A DNA stretch of 64,000 bases, from the NCBI GenBank assembly GCA_026129765.1, contig JAHCHP010000011.1, positions 1-64,000 of the forward strand, read 5' to 3'. This DNA comes from Fimbriimonadia bacterium (lineage in GTDB: Bacteria; Armatimonadota; Fimbriimonadia; Fimbriimonadales; GBS-DC). Under the pieces are notes generated by a model. That model ran no database searches. It saw only the letters and a program-made list of their open reading frames with translations, and was not told the origin of the DNA. The position numbers and the translations under genes were made by a program. Position 1 is the first letter of the stretch, and each line of letters starts with the position of its first letter. Positions 32,704 through 41,921 of this stretch are shown piece after piece.

Positions 32704-33635
32704 TGGGTCCTCTCCGCTACTTGCTCCAACAGCGACTGCGTTTTCTTTCCGCCTTGCGCGACCACATGAACCAGCATATTGCGTGGTTCGCAATGCCACA
32801 CGGCGATATGCGCCTTCAAGGCAGGTTTCTGAAACCGAATTAATCCCTGTTCACATTCCCTTACCAATGGAAACATCTTCAGACGCCCCGAAAAATGCGC
32901 TCCCGGATGCCTGTGATAAGCGCGCTCTTCCCAAGTGCCTTTGTAGGCTCGCCACTCCCGGTAAAACTGTCCCCATTGGCTGGGCAAGTTGCCATTCAGC
33001 AACTGCTCTGCTTGCGCGATTCGTTCGATTTGCAACACCTCGCGCCGGTGCCGAAACAGCAATCGCGTCTGCCCGGTTAGCAGTCGGTGTTTTTCCAGTT
33101 GATATTCTTCCGGCACTTGGGTATGCAACCCGTACAAGCACCAGGTAGACCATCCGTCAGATGAGTGATCTTGAAGTGTGCTGAAAATTTGAGAAGCCAG
33201 CGTGCTGACGGAGTCGGTGCGGCTGCCGCTTACCTGCGCCAGGATAATACAGCGACATTCAGGACACCGACGCGCAATCCCGACCGCTTTGCGGTCTGCC
33301 TTCCAAGTAAAACTGAGCGATTCGTCGGAGTGCTTTTCTACCTTCCCTGAGAAACCACTTTTGCGTTTGCGCGCATCCTTTTCCATCTTTGAGAGGTAGC
33401 GATCCAAGTGGTATCGTAAATCAGAGGCTTTTTGCGAGCGAACCCATTTCACATCGACCGCGCACACCCCGCGTGATGCGACTTGGAACACGCCTTCACG
33501 CCAAGTCCCATGCACACCGTTGAGGTACCAGCCCTCCGGCGCGCGCAGGCTTATGCCCTGCCAGCCGATCAGTGTGGGGAGCGACTGTGAAAGTGCGGGA
33601 AGCGTTTTCATATAGCAAAAAAGGGCAACGCGCAT
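32694..33635 (-). CDS. Unknown protein, first gene of the PqqD-ABC operon
   Basis: A 313-residue protein I do not recognise. It has no signal peptide or membrane helix. Visible features are a Trp-rich N-terminus with APEGWYLNG, a basic segment around residues 85-100, CPECRC near residue 124 (perhaps metal binding), and another Trp-rich region near residues 160-170. The start at 33635 is fixed by AGGAGGG 8 bases upstream. It begins a run of six closely spaced minus-strand genes (to 28811): this protein, a PqqD-like protein, an FtsX permease, an ATPase, a lipoprotein hydrolase and RmlA. Its C-terminus overlaps the PqqD gene by 10 bases. Confidence 0.75.
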   Translation of the reverse strand: MRVALFCYMKTLPALSQSLPTLIGWQGISLRAPEGWYLNGVHGTWREGVFQVASRGVCAVDVKWVRSQKASDLRYHLDRYLSKMEKDARKRKSGFSGKVEKHSDESLSFTWKADRKAVGIARRCPECRCIILAQVSGSRTDSVSTLASQIFSTLQDHSSDGWSTWCLYGLHTQVPEEYQLEKHRLLTGQTRLLFRHRREVLQIERIAQAEQLLNGNLPSQWGQFYREWRAYKGTWEERAYHRHPGAHFSGRLKMFPLVRECEQGLIRFQKPALKAHIAVWHCEPRNMLVHVVAQGGKKTQSLLEQVAERTQCH

Positions 33636-33682
33636 GGCGGATGCCCTCCTGTCAAAAATTATGAGGCGCAGGCAGCCGCCGC

Positions 33683-33862
33683 TTAGGCGTTGCTGCCGCG
33701 CGATTCGTCTTCAATCGATTCTTTTGTCGCTTTGCGGAATTCGCCGAGCGCTTCGCCCACCGAGCGCGCCAAAGCAGGCAGACGCGACGCGCCAAACAGC
33801 ACGACAACGATCGCCAACAAAATCATCCATTCCTGAGTACCCATATAACCCAAAACCGGCAT
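33683..33862 (-). CDS. tatA: Twin-arginine translocase subunit TatA/E
   Basis: A 59-residue membrane protein of the twin-arginine translocase, which forms the channel for folded proteins. One short transmembrane helix (about residues 12-26, EWMILLAIVVVLFG) is followed by the family hinge FGASRLPALARSVGEAL and an amphipathic helix and acidic tail. The frame opens at 33883, but the ATG at 33862 sits 9 bases after GGAGG. No tatC is in the window. Confidence 0.93.
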   Translation of the reverse strand: MPVLGYMGTQEWMILLAIVVVLFGASRLPALARSVGEALGEFRKATKESIEDESRGSNA

Positions 33863-33923
33863 TGTGTATCTTCCTCCAATCAAAGTATACCCTATTTTTC
33901 TGCAGAGTGTTTCTGAAAAATGC

Positions 33924-35057
33924 TCACTTCCAACTAATTTCAGGCGTCAATCGGTAAGAATCGAAGCGTTCCGAGACGCCTGCCTCCTCGGTTCGCCCTT
34001 TATGCAGCCAAACCCGGTAGCGGAACTTCAGCGAATCGCCCTTTTTGATCGTGTGATCGCCGGTTCCGTCCGGCACGCCCGGCGAAAAATCGTGCAAACC
34101 GAACGGGTTCACCGCAAATAGACCATAATCGCGCACATGCCAAGTCGTGGGATGCCGCAAGTTCTGGGGATGGTCATAAATCGCGATTCCCACGACGTCG
34201 CCCTCCACCGGTCCGGTATAGTCGCACCATTCGGCAGCCTTACCCCAGGTGGCTTGGTCGCGCTGTCCGCGGGCATTCACGATCTGACCGCCCGCTTTCC
34301 GGGTTACCTCCATACTGGAAGCAACTCGTATGCCAAACGTGCCTTCTTTCGTGTCGCCTAACAAAATATCGCCTTCAGTGGCTCGCAATTCGATTTCATA
34401 CTCGATGAGTCTGCCGTCCGTTGTGTTGTAAAGCCTGAACTCAGTGGTATCCTCCAGTACTTTTTTGCCGTCCGGCGAAATCCAATCGTTGATCGTCACT
34501 AATCGTGCCAGCACAGGACCGCCATGCAGGGTCTCTGTTTGCCGGTGAACAATCCGCCCCCGGTTTGCGCCTTCCGTCCAAAAGTCGATACCGTTCACTT
34601 CCCCATGCGTGAACCACATAGAACGATGATGAGGGTGATCGATAGTTTCGCCCGAAACCGCTTTCATGGGAAAATGGCGTGTGATAGGTTTGTTGTTGGC
34701 TCCCAACAGTGGGTAGATGTACGGCTTTTGCGCGCCTTTGAGAACAAACGTCGCGACCGTCTGGTCACCGATACGAAATTCCACTGCCTGATCGGTTTGC
34801 GAGGCTTCGATGGGGCTGGGACTGGTTCCCCGCGACTTTTCGGCGAGATTCCAGGTTTTGCGCTGTCCTTTGGACAGGGTTTGCAGCCAAACTAAATAGG
34901 ACTGTCGATCACGCGAGACCACCTGAGCCAAGACCTGCGTTCCGCGCTCAACCAGCCACATCTCACCATGTTTGACGGGCTGAGGCAGCGCAGCCCAAAC
35001 GGGCGCATCCCTCCAATCGCCTTGTTTCGCATGAATCGTCACTGTTTTCGGTATCAT
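33924..35057 (-). CDS. DUF6807 (PmoA-like) family protein
   Basis: A 377-residue protein of the DUF6807 group, often encoded among sugar and polyol catabolism genes and of unknown reaction. The family motif is DHPHHRSMWFTHGEVNG (near residue 150), with YIYPLLGANNKPITRHFP before it and VRDYGLFAVNPFGLHDF near the end. It has no signal peptide. The ATG at 35057 has GAGGATAA upstream and follows the dehydrogenase by 23 bases; an upstream extension of the frame to 35315 lies inside that gene. Last gene of a three-gene operon. Confidence 0.85.
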   Translation of the reverse strand: MIPKTVTIHAKQGDWRDAPVWAALPQPVKHGEMWLVERGTQVLAQVVSRDRQSYLVWLQTLSKGQRKTWNLAEKSRGTSPSPIEASQTDQAVEFRIGDQTVATFVLKGAQKPYIYPLLGANNKPITRHFPMKAVSGETIDHPHHRSMWFTHGEVNGIDFWTEGANRGRIVHRQTETLHGGPVLARLVTINDWISPDGKKVLEDTTEFRLYNTTDGRLIEYEIELRATEGDILLGDTKEGTFGIRVASSMEVTRKAGGQIVNARGQRDQATWGKAAEWCDYTGPVEGDVVGIAIYDHPQNLRHPTTWHVRDYGLFAVNPFGLHDFSPGVPDGTGDHTIKKGDSLKFRYRVWLHKGRTEEAGVSERFDSYRLTPEISWK

Positions 35058-35080
35058 AAGTGTTATCCTCAGGCATCCTC

Positions 35081-36115
35081 TCAATCGGGTATCAGTAAAC
35101 TTTTGACTGTCGCGCGCTTTTCCATCGCGTCGAACGCAGGCTGCCAATCTTGCAGCCCGAACAGATGACGCATGGGCGCAAGGCTCAGTTTCTTTGCGCT
35201 CATCAAGGTCAGCACACGCTCCCAAGTGGCGTAGGTGTGGCTGAAGGAGCCTTGCAAAGTGACCGCCTTTTGCACCAACGGGTCCAGGCTGTAGCCCAAC
35301 GGTTCTGGTCCCCAACCCACCTTGCTGATATGCCCTGCGGGACGCGTCATTTTAAGGCATGGCTCCAAAACCGCAGACGAACCGACTGCGTCCACTACCA
35401 GGTCCGCGCCCATGCCATCGCTCAAGTTCAAGATGATTTTAACCACATCCTCTTTGTCAAAATACAAGATACGCTCTGCGCCGACCGCTTCCGCCACTTG
35501 AAGGCGCGCGCCATCCTCGCTTAAACCGACCAAAACCGTAAGGCGGGGGCTGAAAAGACGCGCCATCTGCAGGCACAACAGCCCAATAGGACCAGTTCCG
35601 AATACAACCACTAAATCGCCCGGTTTAGGATTGGAAAGCTCAATGACCGCATTCGCCGCGACACAACATGGCTCCGTCATAGCAGCATCTTCATAAGGAA
35701 CATTCTCAGGGATACGATGCAGAATACGGGCAGGAGCGCGCGCGAACCGTGTCATGGCTCCATGCGTGCCGTAGCCATAGCCCAATCGTTTTGGGCAAAG
35801 GTTATAGCGTCCCGTTCGGCACAGCAGGCAGTCGCCGCAAATAGAGGCTGCGGTCTCGCAGGTAACACGGTCACCGACCTTCCAGCCTTCCATGCCTTCG
35901 CCCAGCGCGGCGATTTCGCCCGCGAATTCATGTCCCAAGACGACCGGATAGTTGACATGCCACGATTGCGTGCCATGGTACTGGTGCAGGTCGGAACCGC
36001 ATACCCCCACAGCGCGCACCCGAATCAACGCCTCGCCTGCGCGGGGCGTCGGCTCCGCGATTTCCTGCATTTCCACGCTGCCCGGCTTCGGGTCATAATT
36101 CACAACCGCTTTCAT
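35081..36115 (-). CDS. Zinc-dependent alcohol/polyol dehydrogenase (MDR family)
   Basis: A 344-residue medium-chain dehydrogenase that would oxidise a sugar alcohol or similar substrate with NAD(P). Catalytic zinc ligands appear in GVCGSDLHQYHG (Cys, near residue 39) and GHEFAGEI (His-Glu). The structural zinc loop CGDCLLCRTGRYNLC is complete (near 90-105). The nucleotide fold is marked by VFGTGPIGLLCLQMAR (near 167). The ATG overlaps the stop of the upstream isomerase (ATGA). The substrate is unknown. Confidence 0.92.
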   Translation of the reverse strand: MKAVVNYDPKPGSVEMQEIAEPTPRAGEALIRVRAVGVCGSDLHQYHGTQSWHVNYPVVLGHEFAGEIAALGEGMEGWKVGDRVTCETAASICGDCLLCRTGRYNLCPKRLGYGYGTHGAMTRFARAPARILHRIPENVPYEDAAMTEPCCVAANAVIELSNPKPGDLVVVFGTGPIGLLCLQMARLFSPRLTVLVGLSEDGARLQVAEAVGAERILYFDKEDVVKIILNLSDGMGADLVVDAVGSSAVLEPCLKMTRPAGHISKVGWGPEPLGYSLDPLVQKAVTLQGSFSHTYATWERVLTLMSAKKLSLAPMRHLFGLQDWQPAFDAMEKRATVKSLLIPD

Positions 36116-36900
36116 GCCATCTGTCCTTTCAGAAACTGGGCGCACTCTGGCAGTTTTTGCAGCGGATCGCCCGCAATGCCACACTCCAACGCCATGTATC
36201 CTGTGTATCCAATCGCCTTGAGCGCATCGAACCCCGACTTAAAATCGGTATGTCCCTGCCCAGGCAGCAAGCGGTTGCTATCTGCCAGGTGAACATGCGC
36301 GATCAAACTGCCTGTGGTTTGAATCGCGGCGGGCAGGTTCGCCTCTTCTATCGACATATGAAAGAAATCTGCCATGATTTTGAGGTGGGGATGATTGACG
36401 CGCTGGCAAATCTCGACCGCTTGTTCGAGCCGTCGTATCAAGTGGGTCTCATACCGGTTCAGGGGTTCCAGCAGCAGTAAGCAGCCCGCCTTCTCAGCGG
36501 TTTTACATAGGTCTTCCAATAACAGACAGAGCAAGTCCTTTTCCATCTGCTCTGGCGAGCCTAAAGGACTTAAGTTCGGAATACGCGGACCGCCAAAAAT
36601 CGGCACAAAGATCAAACCGACCGCGCCCAGATCCGCGCCCGCATACAGCAGGTCTTTGATGTCGGACAATGCCAGTTCGCGCTCTTTTGGGTCAGCATCC
36701 AGCGGGCAGCCCCGGAAACCGGCGCAAATAGTACTCGCTCTGACAGGGCTGTTTTTCAATGCCGATTGGATATGCGGCAAGCGGTCTTTTAAGCCTCCGC
36801 CCCAAAACTCAATGCCTTCATAGCCCCATTCGGCAAGACGCTCTAAACGCTCTTCTAAGCTGTCGCCGGGCGCAAGCCCCTCCTGACAAGCAATTTTCAT
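36112..36900 (-). CDS. Sugar phosphate isomerase/epimerase (AP_endonuc_2 fold)
   Basis: A 262-residue TIM-barrel isomerase of the xylose-isomerase-like group. Metal ligands are seen as Glu in LLLEPLNRYE (near residue 145), Asp and His in IMADFFHMS (near 178-181), His in AHVHLADSNR (near 205) and Glu in MALECGI (near 240). The start has an AGGAG site. It is the first of three coupled genes with the dehydrogenase and the DUF6807 protein, which suggests breakdown of an inositol-like or rare sugar. Confidence 0.88.
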   Translation of the reverse strand: MKIACQEGLAPGDSLEERLERLAEWGYEGIEFWGGGLKDRLPHIQSALKNSPVRASTICAGFRGCPLDADPKERELALSDIKDLLYAGADLGAVGLIFVPIFGGPRIPNLSPLGSPEQMEKDLLCLLLEDLCKTAEKAGCLLLLEPLNRYETHLIRRLEQAVEICQRVNHPHLKIMADFFHMSIEEANLPAAIQTTGSLIAHVHLADSNRLLPGQGHTDFKSGFDALKAIGYTGYMALECGIAGDPLQKLPECAQFLKGQMA

Positions 36901-36974
36901 GATGGTGATGGTCTCCTGATGGAAAAGTGATGATAGGGGGAAAATTCGGCGGAAAGGGGGCGTTTCCTGCCCTG

Positions 36975-37012
36975 AAAAAGCGCATAGGGAAGAGTTTTAG
37001 CTCTTCCCTATG
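36975..37012 (-). terminator. Rho-independent terminator of rpsT
   Basis: On the minus strand a 12-bp perfect stem (CATAGGGAAGAG/CTCTTCCCTATG) with a 6-base loop is followed by GC and a run of five T. Confidence 0.88.
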
Positions 37013-37045
37013 GCTGTTTAGGGTCCGGTTTACTACTGTCGCTAC

Positions 37046-37339
37046 TCATGAATGTTTTTCTCCATCCTTCATCTGCATCAGACGCTTATTTAACGCGATC
37101 ATCAATCGGGATTTCTTGCGCGCTGCGGTGTTCCGGTGAAGGATACCGCGCTTAACCGCTTTGTCGATAACGCTGACTGCCCGCTTCAGCATCGCGTTGG
37201 CGTCCTCTGCCTGACCTCGAGTCGCCGCTTCCTTAGACCGGCGCGTAAAGGTTTTGATCGTCGATTTGGTCGCGGTATTGCGCAACTTACGCTCCGCGGA
37301 CTTCTTGACATCTTTCTTTGAGGATTTTAGATTTGGCAT
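37046..37339 (-). CDS. rpsT: 30S ribosomal protein S20
   Basis: A 97-residue ribosomal protein that stabilises 16S rRNA. The sequence is basic and helical, starts MPNLKSSKKDVKKS, and contains RGILHRNTAARKKSRL, the family signature. The start at 37339 is preceded by GGAGGTGATTCC, complementary to the 16S tail; the frame continues to 37372 without use. A TATACT box lies at 37380-37385 on the minus strand. The terminator is immediately downstream. Confidence 0.96.
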   Translation of the reverse strand: MPNLKSSKKDVKKSAERKLRNTATKSTIKTFTRRSKEAATRGQAEDANAMLKRAVSVIDKAVKRGILHRNTAARKKSRLMIALNKRLMQMKDGEKHS

Positions 37340-37643
37340 TGGAATCACCTCCATGCGAGAGGATACTCGCAATTGAATAGTATACCCGGAATGTCAAGCA
37401 CATTTGTGCCAATCTTAGCAAAATGCGTGAAAAATCTAAAAATTATTTTGCTCTCCGCTTTTTTTACAGGCAGTGGTGAACAGAGTGGCAGCGCTCAGAG
37501 CAGTGACCGCCGCCACTCATAGGAAGGAAGGTTCAGATACGGTTGAAAAAAAACCGTTTCCAATATATATATACGCCAAACTCACCCAAAACCGGACACG
37601 TATTGTGAACAGTTTTGCAAATTTGCCCTTTTTTGCCCCTTTT
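37340..37643. other. Intergenic region between rpsT and the DUF6785-like gene
   Basis: About 300 bases with the rpsT promoter at the left end (TATACT, minus strand) and runs of T and C at 37625-37650 on the plus strand, which read as A/G-rich on the minus strand. No gene or clear terminator is seen. Confidence 0.4.
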
Positions 37644-39617
37644 TTAGGGCCAAGGGAAGTCAGGCGCCTGAACATTCCAAACCATCGCCAAAATCGCCCA
37701 GAGGAACGCCATCGCAAACTCGCCAAAAATCATACCGAGAAAGAAAGGACGCACCCGCCGGAACATCGCCATACCGCCGTATCGCAGCAGCGGCGCTTTA
37801 ACCAGCCAAGCGACCAGCATAGAAAACCAAAGAATCACGACGCCCCAGCTCGCGCTCATCGCGAACCCTAAGGGATGGAGCGGGAATCCGGTGAAATGGG
37901 TTCTCAGAGCGGCAATCAGCACGGTAGAAAGCAGGCCAATCAAAAAGAAGGCGGGGCGCATCCAGGGTATCGACGCATCCTGCCCGCCGCTCATGAAAGG
38001 CGCGTTTTCGCGGAAGAATTGAACAGAGGCGGACTGGTAAACATAAGAGTAGAGGTTCAACGCGCCATATTGATAGGGCAGCCAAAGTTGAATCACAAAA
38101 GCGCACCCCACCGCCAAAACCAACCCGAAGACCAGCGTCTTGAATAAGGTTCGCCTCTGGAGCCGCACCTCATCTCCGATTTTCTGCGCGTCTAAAAAAC
38201 CGGTGATGGTGATCCCCCGCAAGTCACGGGTAAACAAGCCATCCACAAACGCCATCACGGTTAGATTGCGCGGTGACAGCAGCGCATATTTCTCCATCGT
38301 GAAAATATCCATCGGCGTGAAACAGCCCTCGGTGATGAGCAATCCGCCCTCTGCGGTGCAGCGCGCCATCACCAGCCCCTGCACAAACAGGTAAATACCG
38401 AAGACCGCCAGCGCGACCCAAGGGCTCATGCCCATCCGCATACACCAAAAAACGATGAAAAAGAGCGCGATCCATAGCCCCCAAAAGGCGACCCGGTAAG
38501 ACATCATTTCTTCGCGCGGATTCTCTTGCCGTTTGCGCCCAATGGCGATCTGCCAAACATCGCGCAAGTGATGGCGCGCCGTGTATAAGATATAACCGGC
38601 TAAAGCAAAGAACGCGCCGGAACATTCCCATTTAATAATTGCGCCCGCCGAGGCGTGCCGCGCGTCCATCTCCAGACCCAGGCTCAACGAGATGATTTCC
38701 TGCGCTTTACTCAAGAGATAGAAGAACCAAAAACTGAAAAGAAGTTCGGTCGGTATCAGAAAAAAGAACCCTACTGCCGCGAAAGAAAGGTAAATTGTGA
38801 AGGTGCTGATCCGGTCTAAAGGCGGGTTCGCGAACAGCGGTTTCAATGGATAGTTGAGTGTGATTTCGGGAATCGTTGGGAAATTCTTGTGCAGCCCATT
38901 TAAGGTGAAAACCAGTACCGGAATCAGCACGCCAAACCAGAACCAGCGATTGCCCAAAAATTCACCGCCGCCACGCATAATCTCCAGAGGCAACTGCACC
39001 AGCGGAAACGGCAACCGCTCGTTTTCGACCCACTGTTTTCTGAGCAGGGTCGACATACAAAGAAACGCGAAAAAGACCGCCCCCGCCAACATCAACCAAT
39101 TCGCGCTGGAGGTCAACCAGTTCTGCCAAGGGGGTGTTGTGCCGTAAGGGATACCTTGAAAAAACCATTGCACTTGGGTTTCAGGTTGGGTTGCGCTGGG
39201 GTCCCACGGCACCATAAAAGGCTGGATATAGGGGAAATAGATTTTATCCCAATTGTTGGCGGGCGCAAAGTAACTCACGCCGACTTGGATCGGGATCAAC
39301 CGCTCCATTAAGCCCCGCGACGCCATCAGCGCGCCCAACGCCATCATGATAAAAACGACTGCCATTTCCCGGCTGCTCAATGCCCACCGAGGGTTCATCC
39401 AACCCAAAACCCGGTTCACCAGCGCAAGCCCAAACAGCAGCGCGATGGCAGCGGGCGGCAGTTGCATCATGCCGATCTGGATCGTTTGAGCCACCAGTTC
39501 CGCGGACGCGACAATCGCGGAAACTAATAGCGTGCCAAAAATGCCAACCAACAAAGTCCGCCCCGCGCGAAACGGCGGCGGCGCGCTGGAAGCGACGGTT
39601 TGCGGCGATTCTATCAT
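37644..39617 (-). CDS. Polytopic membrane protein, DUF6785/6784-like
   Basis: A 657-residue integral membrane protein with about 14 hydrophobic helices. It resembles the DUF6785/DUF6784 group, which is distantly similar to oligopeptide transporters and is widespread in Armatimonadota and Planctomycetes; the substrate is unknown. Characteristic parts are the WVENERLPFPLVQLPLE motif (near residue 200), a GLEMDARHASAGAIIKWE segment and CTAEGGLLITEGCFTPMD. The start at 39617 follows AGGGA by 8 bases; an in-frame TTG at 39638 would add seven residues. No partner gene is adjacent. Confidence 0.8.
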   Translation of the reverse strand: MIESPQTVASSAPPPFRAGRTLLVGIFGTLLVSAIVASAELVAQTIQIGMMQLPPAAIALLFGLALVNRVLGWMNPRWALSSREMAVVFIMMALGALMASRGLMERLIPIQVGVSYFAPANNWDKIYFPYIQPFMVPWDPSATQPETQVQWFFQGIPYGTTPPWQNWLTSSANWLMLAGAVFFAFLCMSTLLRKQWVENERLPFPLVQLPLEIMRGGGEFLGNRWFWFGVLIPVLVFTLNGLHKNFPTIPEITLNYPLKPLFANPPLDRISTFTIYLSFAAVGFFFLIPTELLFSFWFFYLLSKAQEIISLSLGLEMDARHASAGAIIKWECSGAFFALAGYILYTARHHLRDVWQIAIGRKRQENPREEMMSYRVAFWGLWIALFFIVFWCMRMGMSPWVALAVFGIYLFVQGLVMARCTAEGGLLITEGCFTPMDIFTMEKYALLSPRNLTVMAFVDGLFTRDLRGITITGFLDAQKIGDEVRLQRRTLFKTLVFGLVLAVGCAFVIQLWLPYQYGALNLYSYVYQSASVQFFRENAPFMSGGQDASIPWMRPAFFLIGLLSTVLIAALRTHFTGFPLHPLGFAMSASWGVVILWFSMLVAWLVKAPLLRYGGMAMFRRVRPFFLGMIFGEFAMAFLWAILAMVWNVQAPDFPWP

Positions 39618-39681
39618 AGAATGTTCCCTATTCGCCAATCAACATAGTTTCCCTGTTAATGTGGGGGTTTGACCTTTCGGG

Positions 39682-39687
39682 TAGAAT
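39682..39687 (+). promoter_or_regulatory. TAGAAT -10-like box before trmFO
   Basis: TAGAAT ends 12 bases before the ATG of trmFO, so the leader would be about 5 bases with no ribosome binding site. Confidence 0.4.
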
Positions 39688-39699
39688 TGTGGATAGTCT

Positions 39700-40998
39700 A
39701 TGGAGCGGATAACAATTGTTGGAGGCGGATTTGCGGGCGTGGAGGCGGCTTGGGCGGCGGCGCATATGGGCATGCCGGTACGCCTGTATGAAATGCGCCC
39801 TCACAAGCAAACCCCTGCTCACAAAACGGGTTTCCTGGCGGAACTGGTCTGCTCGAACTCTTTCAAATCGATGCTGCCCACTACGCCTGCGGGACAGTTG
39901 AAATGGGAAATGCAGTATTTCGGCTCCCTCATGATACCGACCGCTTTGAACCATACGGTGCCTGCGGGCGAAGCCTTAGCGGTTGAACGCGAGGGTTTCG
40001 CGGCGGAAATCACGGCTGCCCTTGAAAACGAACCTCTCGTTGAGATTGTTCGCGAAGAGGTCACGATCTTGCCCGATGAACGCCCGCTGATTGTCGCGAC
40101 GGGACCGCTGACATCGGACGCATTGGCACAATCAATCTCCCAGAAAACAGGCTCCGAACGACTGCACTTTTACGACGCGGTTTCGCCGATTGTGGATGCC
40201 AGCACAATTGACTATAACAAAGTGTTCATCGCCAGCCGGTACGATAAAGGCGATCCAGGCTATATTAACTGCCCTTTCACGAAAGAGGAGTACGAAGCAT
40301 TTTGGCAGGCGGTCATTTCAGCGGAGCGCGTCCCCTTGCACGATTTCGAAGAGACGCGCTTTTTTGAAGGATGTGTGCCGATGGAAGAATTGGCGGATCG
40401 CGGTCCCCGCACGCTGGCGTTTGGTCCCTTTAAGCCAGTGGGTCTTACCGACCCCAAAACCGGCAGGCGACCTCATGCGGTACTGCAATTGAGACCTGAG
40501 AACACGCAACGCTCGCTTTATAGCTTAGTTGCCTGTCAAACCCGGTTAAAATGGGGCGAGCAAAAGCGAGTCTTTCGGATGGTTCCCGGTCTGGAGAATG
40601 CCGAGTTTATTCGATATGGGGTCATCCATCGGAACACCTATCTCGACTCGCCGCGTCTGCTTCACCCTACGCTTCAATTACGCTCAGAGGAAAGTCTGTT
40701 TTTCGCAGGGCAGTTGGTTGGCGTGGAGGGCTACGTCGAATCGGCAGCCTCTGGAATTATCGCGGGAATCAACGCCGCGCGCTGGGCGCAGGGGAAGTCC
40801 GTTCTGAGCCTACCGCCCCAAAGCGTCATTGGCTCGCTGCTGCACTATATTGCCAGCTACCCGCATAAAGAGTTCCCTCCAATGAACGCGAATTGGGGGT
40901 TGTTGCCCGACCCGATCCCGATGATCAAGGACAAAGAGCGCAAACGCGCCTGGAAGTTGGAGCAAGCGCGCGCAGCGATTGAAGCCCTTGAATTGTAA
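39700..40998 (+). CDS. trmFO: TrmFO, folate-dependent tRNA U54 methyltransferase
   Basis: A 432-residue flavoprotein that makes ribothymidine at position 54 of tRNA using methylenetetrahydrofolate and FADH2. The FAD fingerprint VGGGFAGVEAAWAAA begins at residue 5. Family motifs CSNSFKSM (near 50), GPLTSDAL (near 137), FFEGCVPMEEL (near 222) and GVEGYVESAASG (near 343) are intact. The length is normal. The gene starts a plus-strand run with an OsmC protein, a small membrane protein and a polynucleotide-kinase-like gene. Confidence 0.97.
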   Translation: MERITIVGGGFAGVEAAWAAAHMGMPVRLYEMRPHKQTPAHKTGFLAELVCSNSFKSMLPTTPAGQLKWEMQYFGSLMIPTALNHTVPAGEALAVEREGFAAEITAALENEPLVEIVREEVTILPDERPLIVATGPLTSDALAQSISQKTGSERLHFYDAVSPIVDASTIDYNKVFIASRYDKGDPGYINCPFTKEEYEAFWQAVISAERVPLHDFEETRFFEGCVPMEELADRGPRTLAFGPFKPVGLTDPKTGRRPHAVLQLRPENTQRSLYSLVACQTRLKWGEQKRVFRMVPGLENAEFIRYGVIHRNTYLDSPRLLHPTLQLRSEESLFFAGQLVGVEGYVESAASGIIAGINAARWAQGKSVLSLPPQSVIGSLLHYIASYPHKEFPPMNANWGLLPDPIPMIKDKERKRAWKLEQARAAIEALEL

Positions 40999-41040
40999 TA
41001 GAAAAAAACAAAACTTAATCAGAAGAGAGGATAGAAACAT

Positions 41041-41490
41041 ATGGAAAATCATGTCTTTGAAGCCAGCGCAGTCTGGGAAGGAAACAGCGACAGCGTTGGA
41101 ACCGTTACCTCCCCCGGCGGGCTGCACACGACTTGCGCGGTTCCGGCAGAATTCAAGGGTCCGGGCGGACACTGCAGCCCGGAAGAGTTGATGCTGGCTG
41201 CGCTCGCCTCGTGCTATATCATCACCATCGCTTTCATGTGTGAGATAAAGAAGCTGCCCCTCCTCAAGCAGACCATGCGTTTGGAAGGCGAGGTAGGACG
41301 CGACCCTGAGTCTAAAAAGACCCGGTTCTTGCACATTTTCATCGAGATTCAGATGACGGTTGCGCCCGATGCCACCGACGCGCAGAAAGAAGCGATTTTG
41401 CAAGCCGCCAAAGATGCCAAATCGCGCTGCTTCGTTTCCAACTCCCTGCGGGACGATGTCCATATCGATGTCGATGCGGAAATTGTGTAA
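41041..41490 (+). CDS. OsmC family protein
   Basis: A 149-residue OsmC/Ohr-fold protein. Members with both Cys reduce organic hydroperoxides. Both conserved Cys regions can be seen: PGGHCSPEELMLAALASCY (Cys44-like and Cys58-like positions) in the long central helix. The usual strand pattern VFEASAVWEGNSDS and a C-terminal VHIDVDAEIV are present. The start has GAGAGG upstream. Likely cytoplasmic, in peroxide defence; an osmotic role cannot be judged. Confidence 0.85.
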   Translation: MENHVFEASAVWEGNSDSVGTVTSPGGLHTTCAVPAEFKGPGGHCSPEELMLAALASCYIITIAFMCEIKKLPLLKQTMRLEGEVGRDPESKKTRFLHIFIEIQMTVAPDATDAQKEAILQAAKDAKSRCFVSNSLRDDVHIDVDAEIV

Positions 41491-41588
41491 ACGTCGTCTG
41501 AGAAAGCCGAAAATAGAAAAGGTCGAACCAAATTGGCAGGATTCTCGTCTAACAGAGGGAATCTTTTAGATAGCGAGGTAGAAAACAG

Positions 41589-41864
41589 ATGCAAAAAGGT
41601 GTGGATGCGGTAGCGATAGGCGTGATCGTGTTTGGAGTGATCGCGTTAATTGCGCTCTTTTTTATTGGCAATAACCGGATGCCTGACCCGTTGCCAGCGG
41701 TTCAAATGCCCCCGATTGAGCAAGTTCGGAACCAGTTGGAGAACCCGCAAGTGGGTGGCGGTGGCATGCCTGCCGCGGGGGGATATCCCGATATGGGCGG
41801 CGGCATGGGCTTAGGCGCGCCGGGCGGTATGAGTATGGGTGGACCGCCCGATATGGGTAAGTAA
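41589..41864 (+). CDS. Small single-TM protein with Gly/Met-rich tail
   Basis: A 91-residue protein of unknown role. One transmembrane helix (about residues 7-27, AVAIGVIVFGVIALIALFFIG) is followed by a short Pro-rich segment and a C-terminal tail of Gly, Met and Pro (GGGMGLGAPGGMSMGG). The start follows GAGGT by about 8 bases. Low-complexity tails of this kind are not diagnostic. It lies 57 bases before the polynucleotide-kinase-like ATG. Confidence 0.65.
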   Translation: MQKGVDAVAIGVIVFGVIALIALFFIGNNRMPDPLPAVQMPPIEQVRNQLENPQVGGGGMPAAGGYPDMGGGMGLGAPGGMSMGGPPDMGK

Positions 41865-41921
41865 TCTTTGAAATCGCGCCTGCAGGCGGAAAACCTGCAG
41901 GCAATTCTCGTTCTCTCTCCT

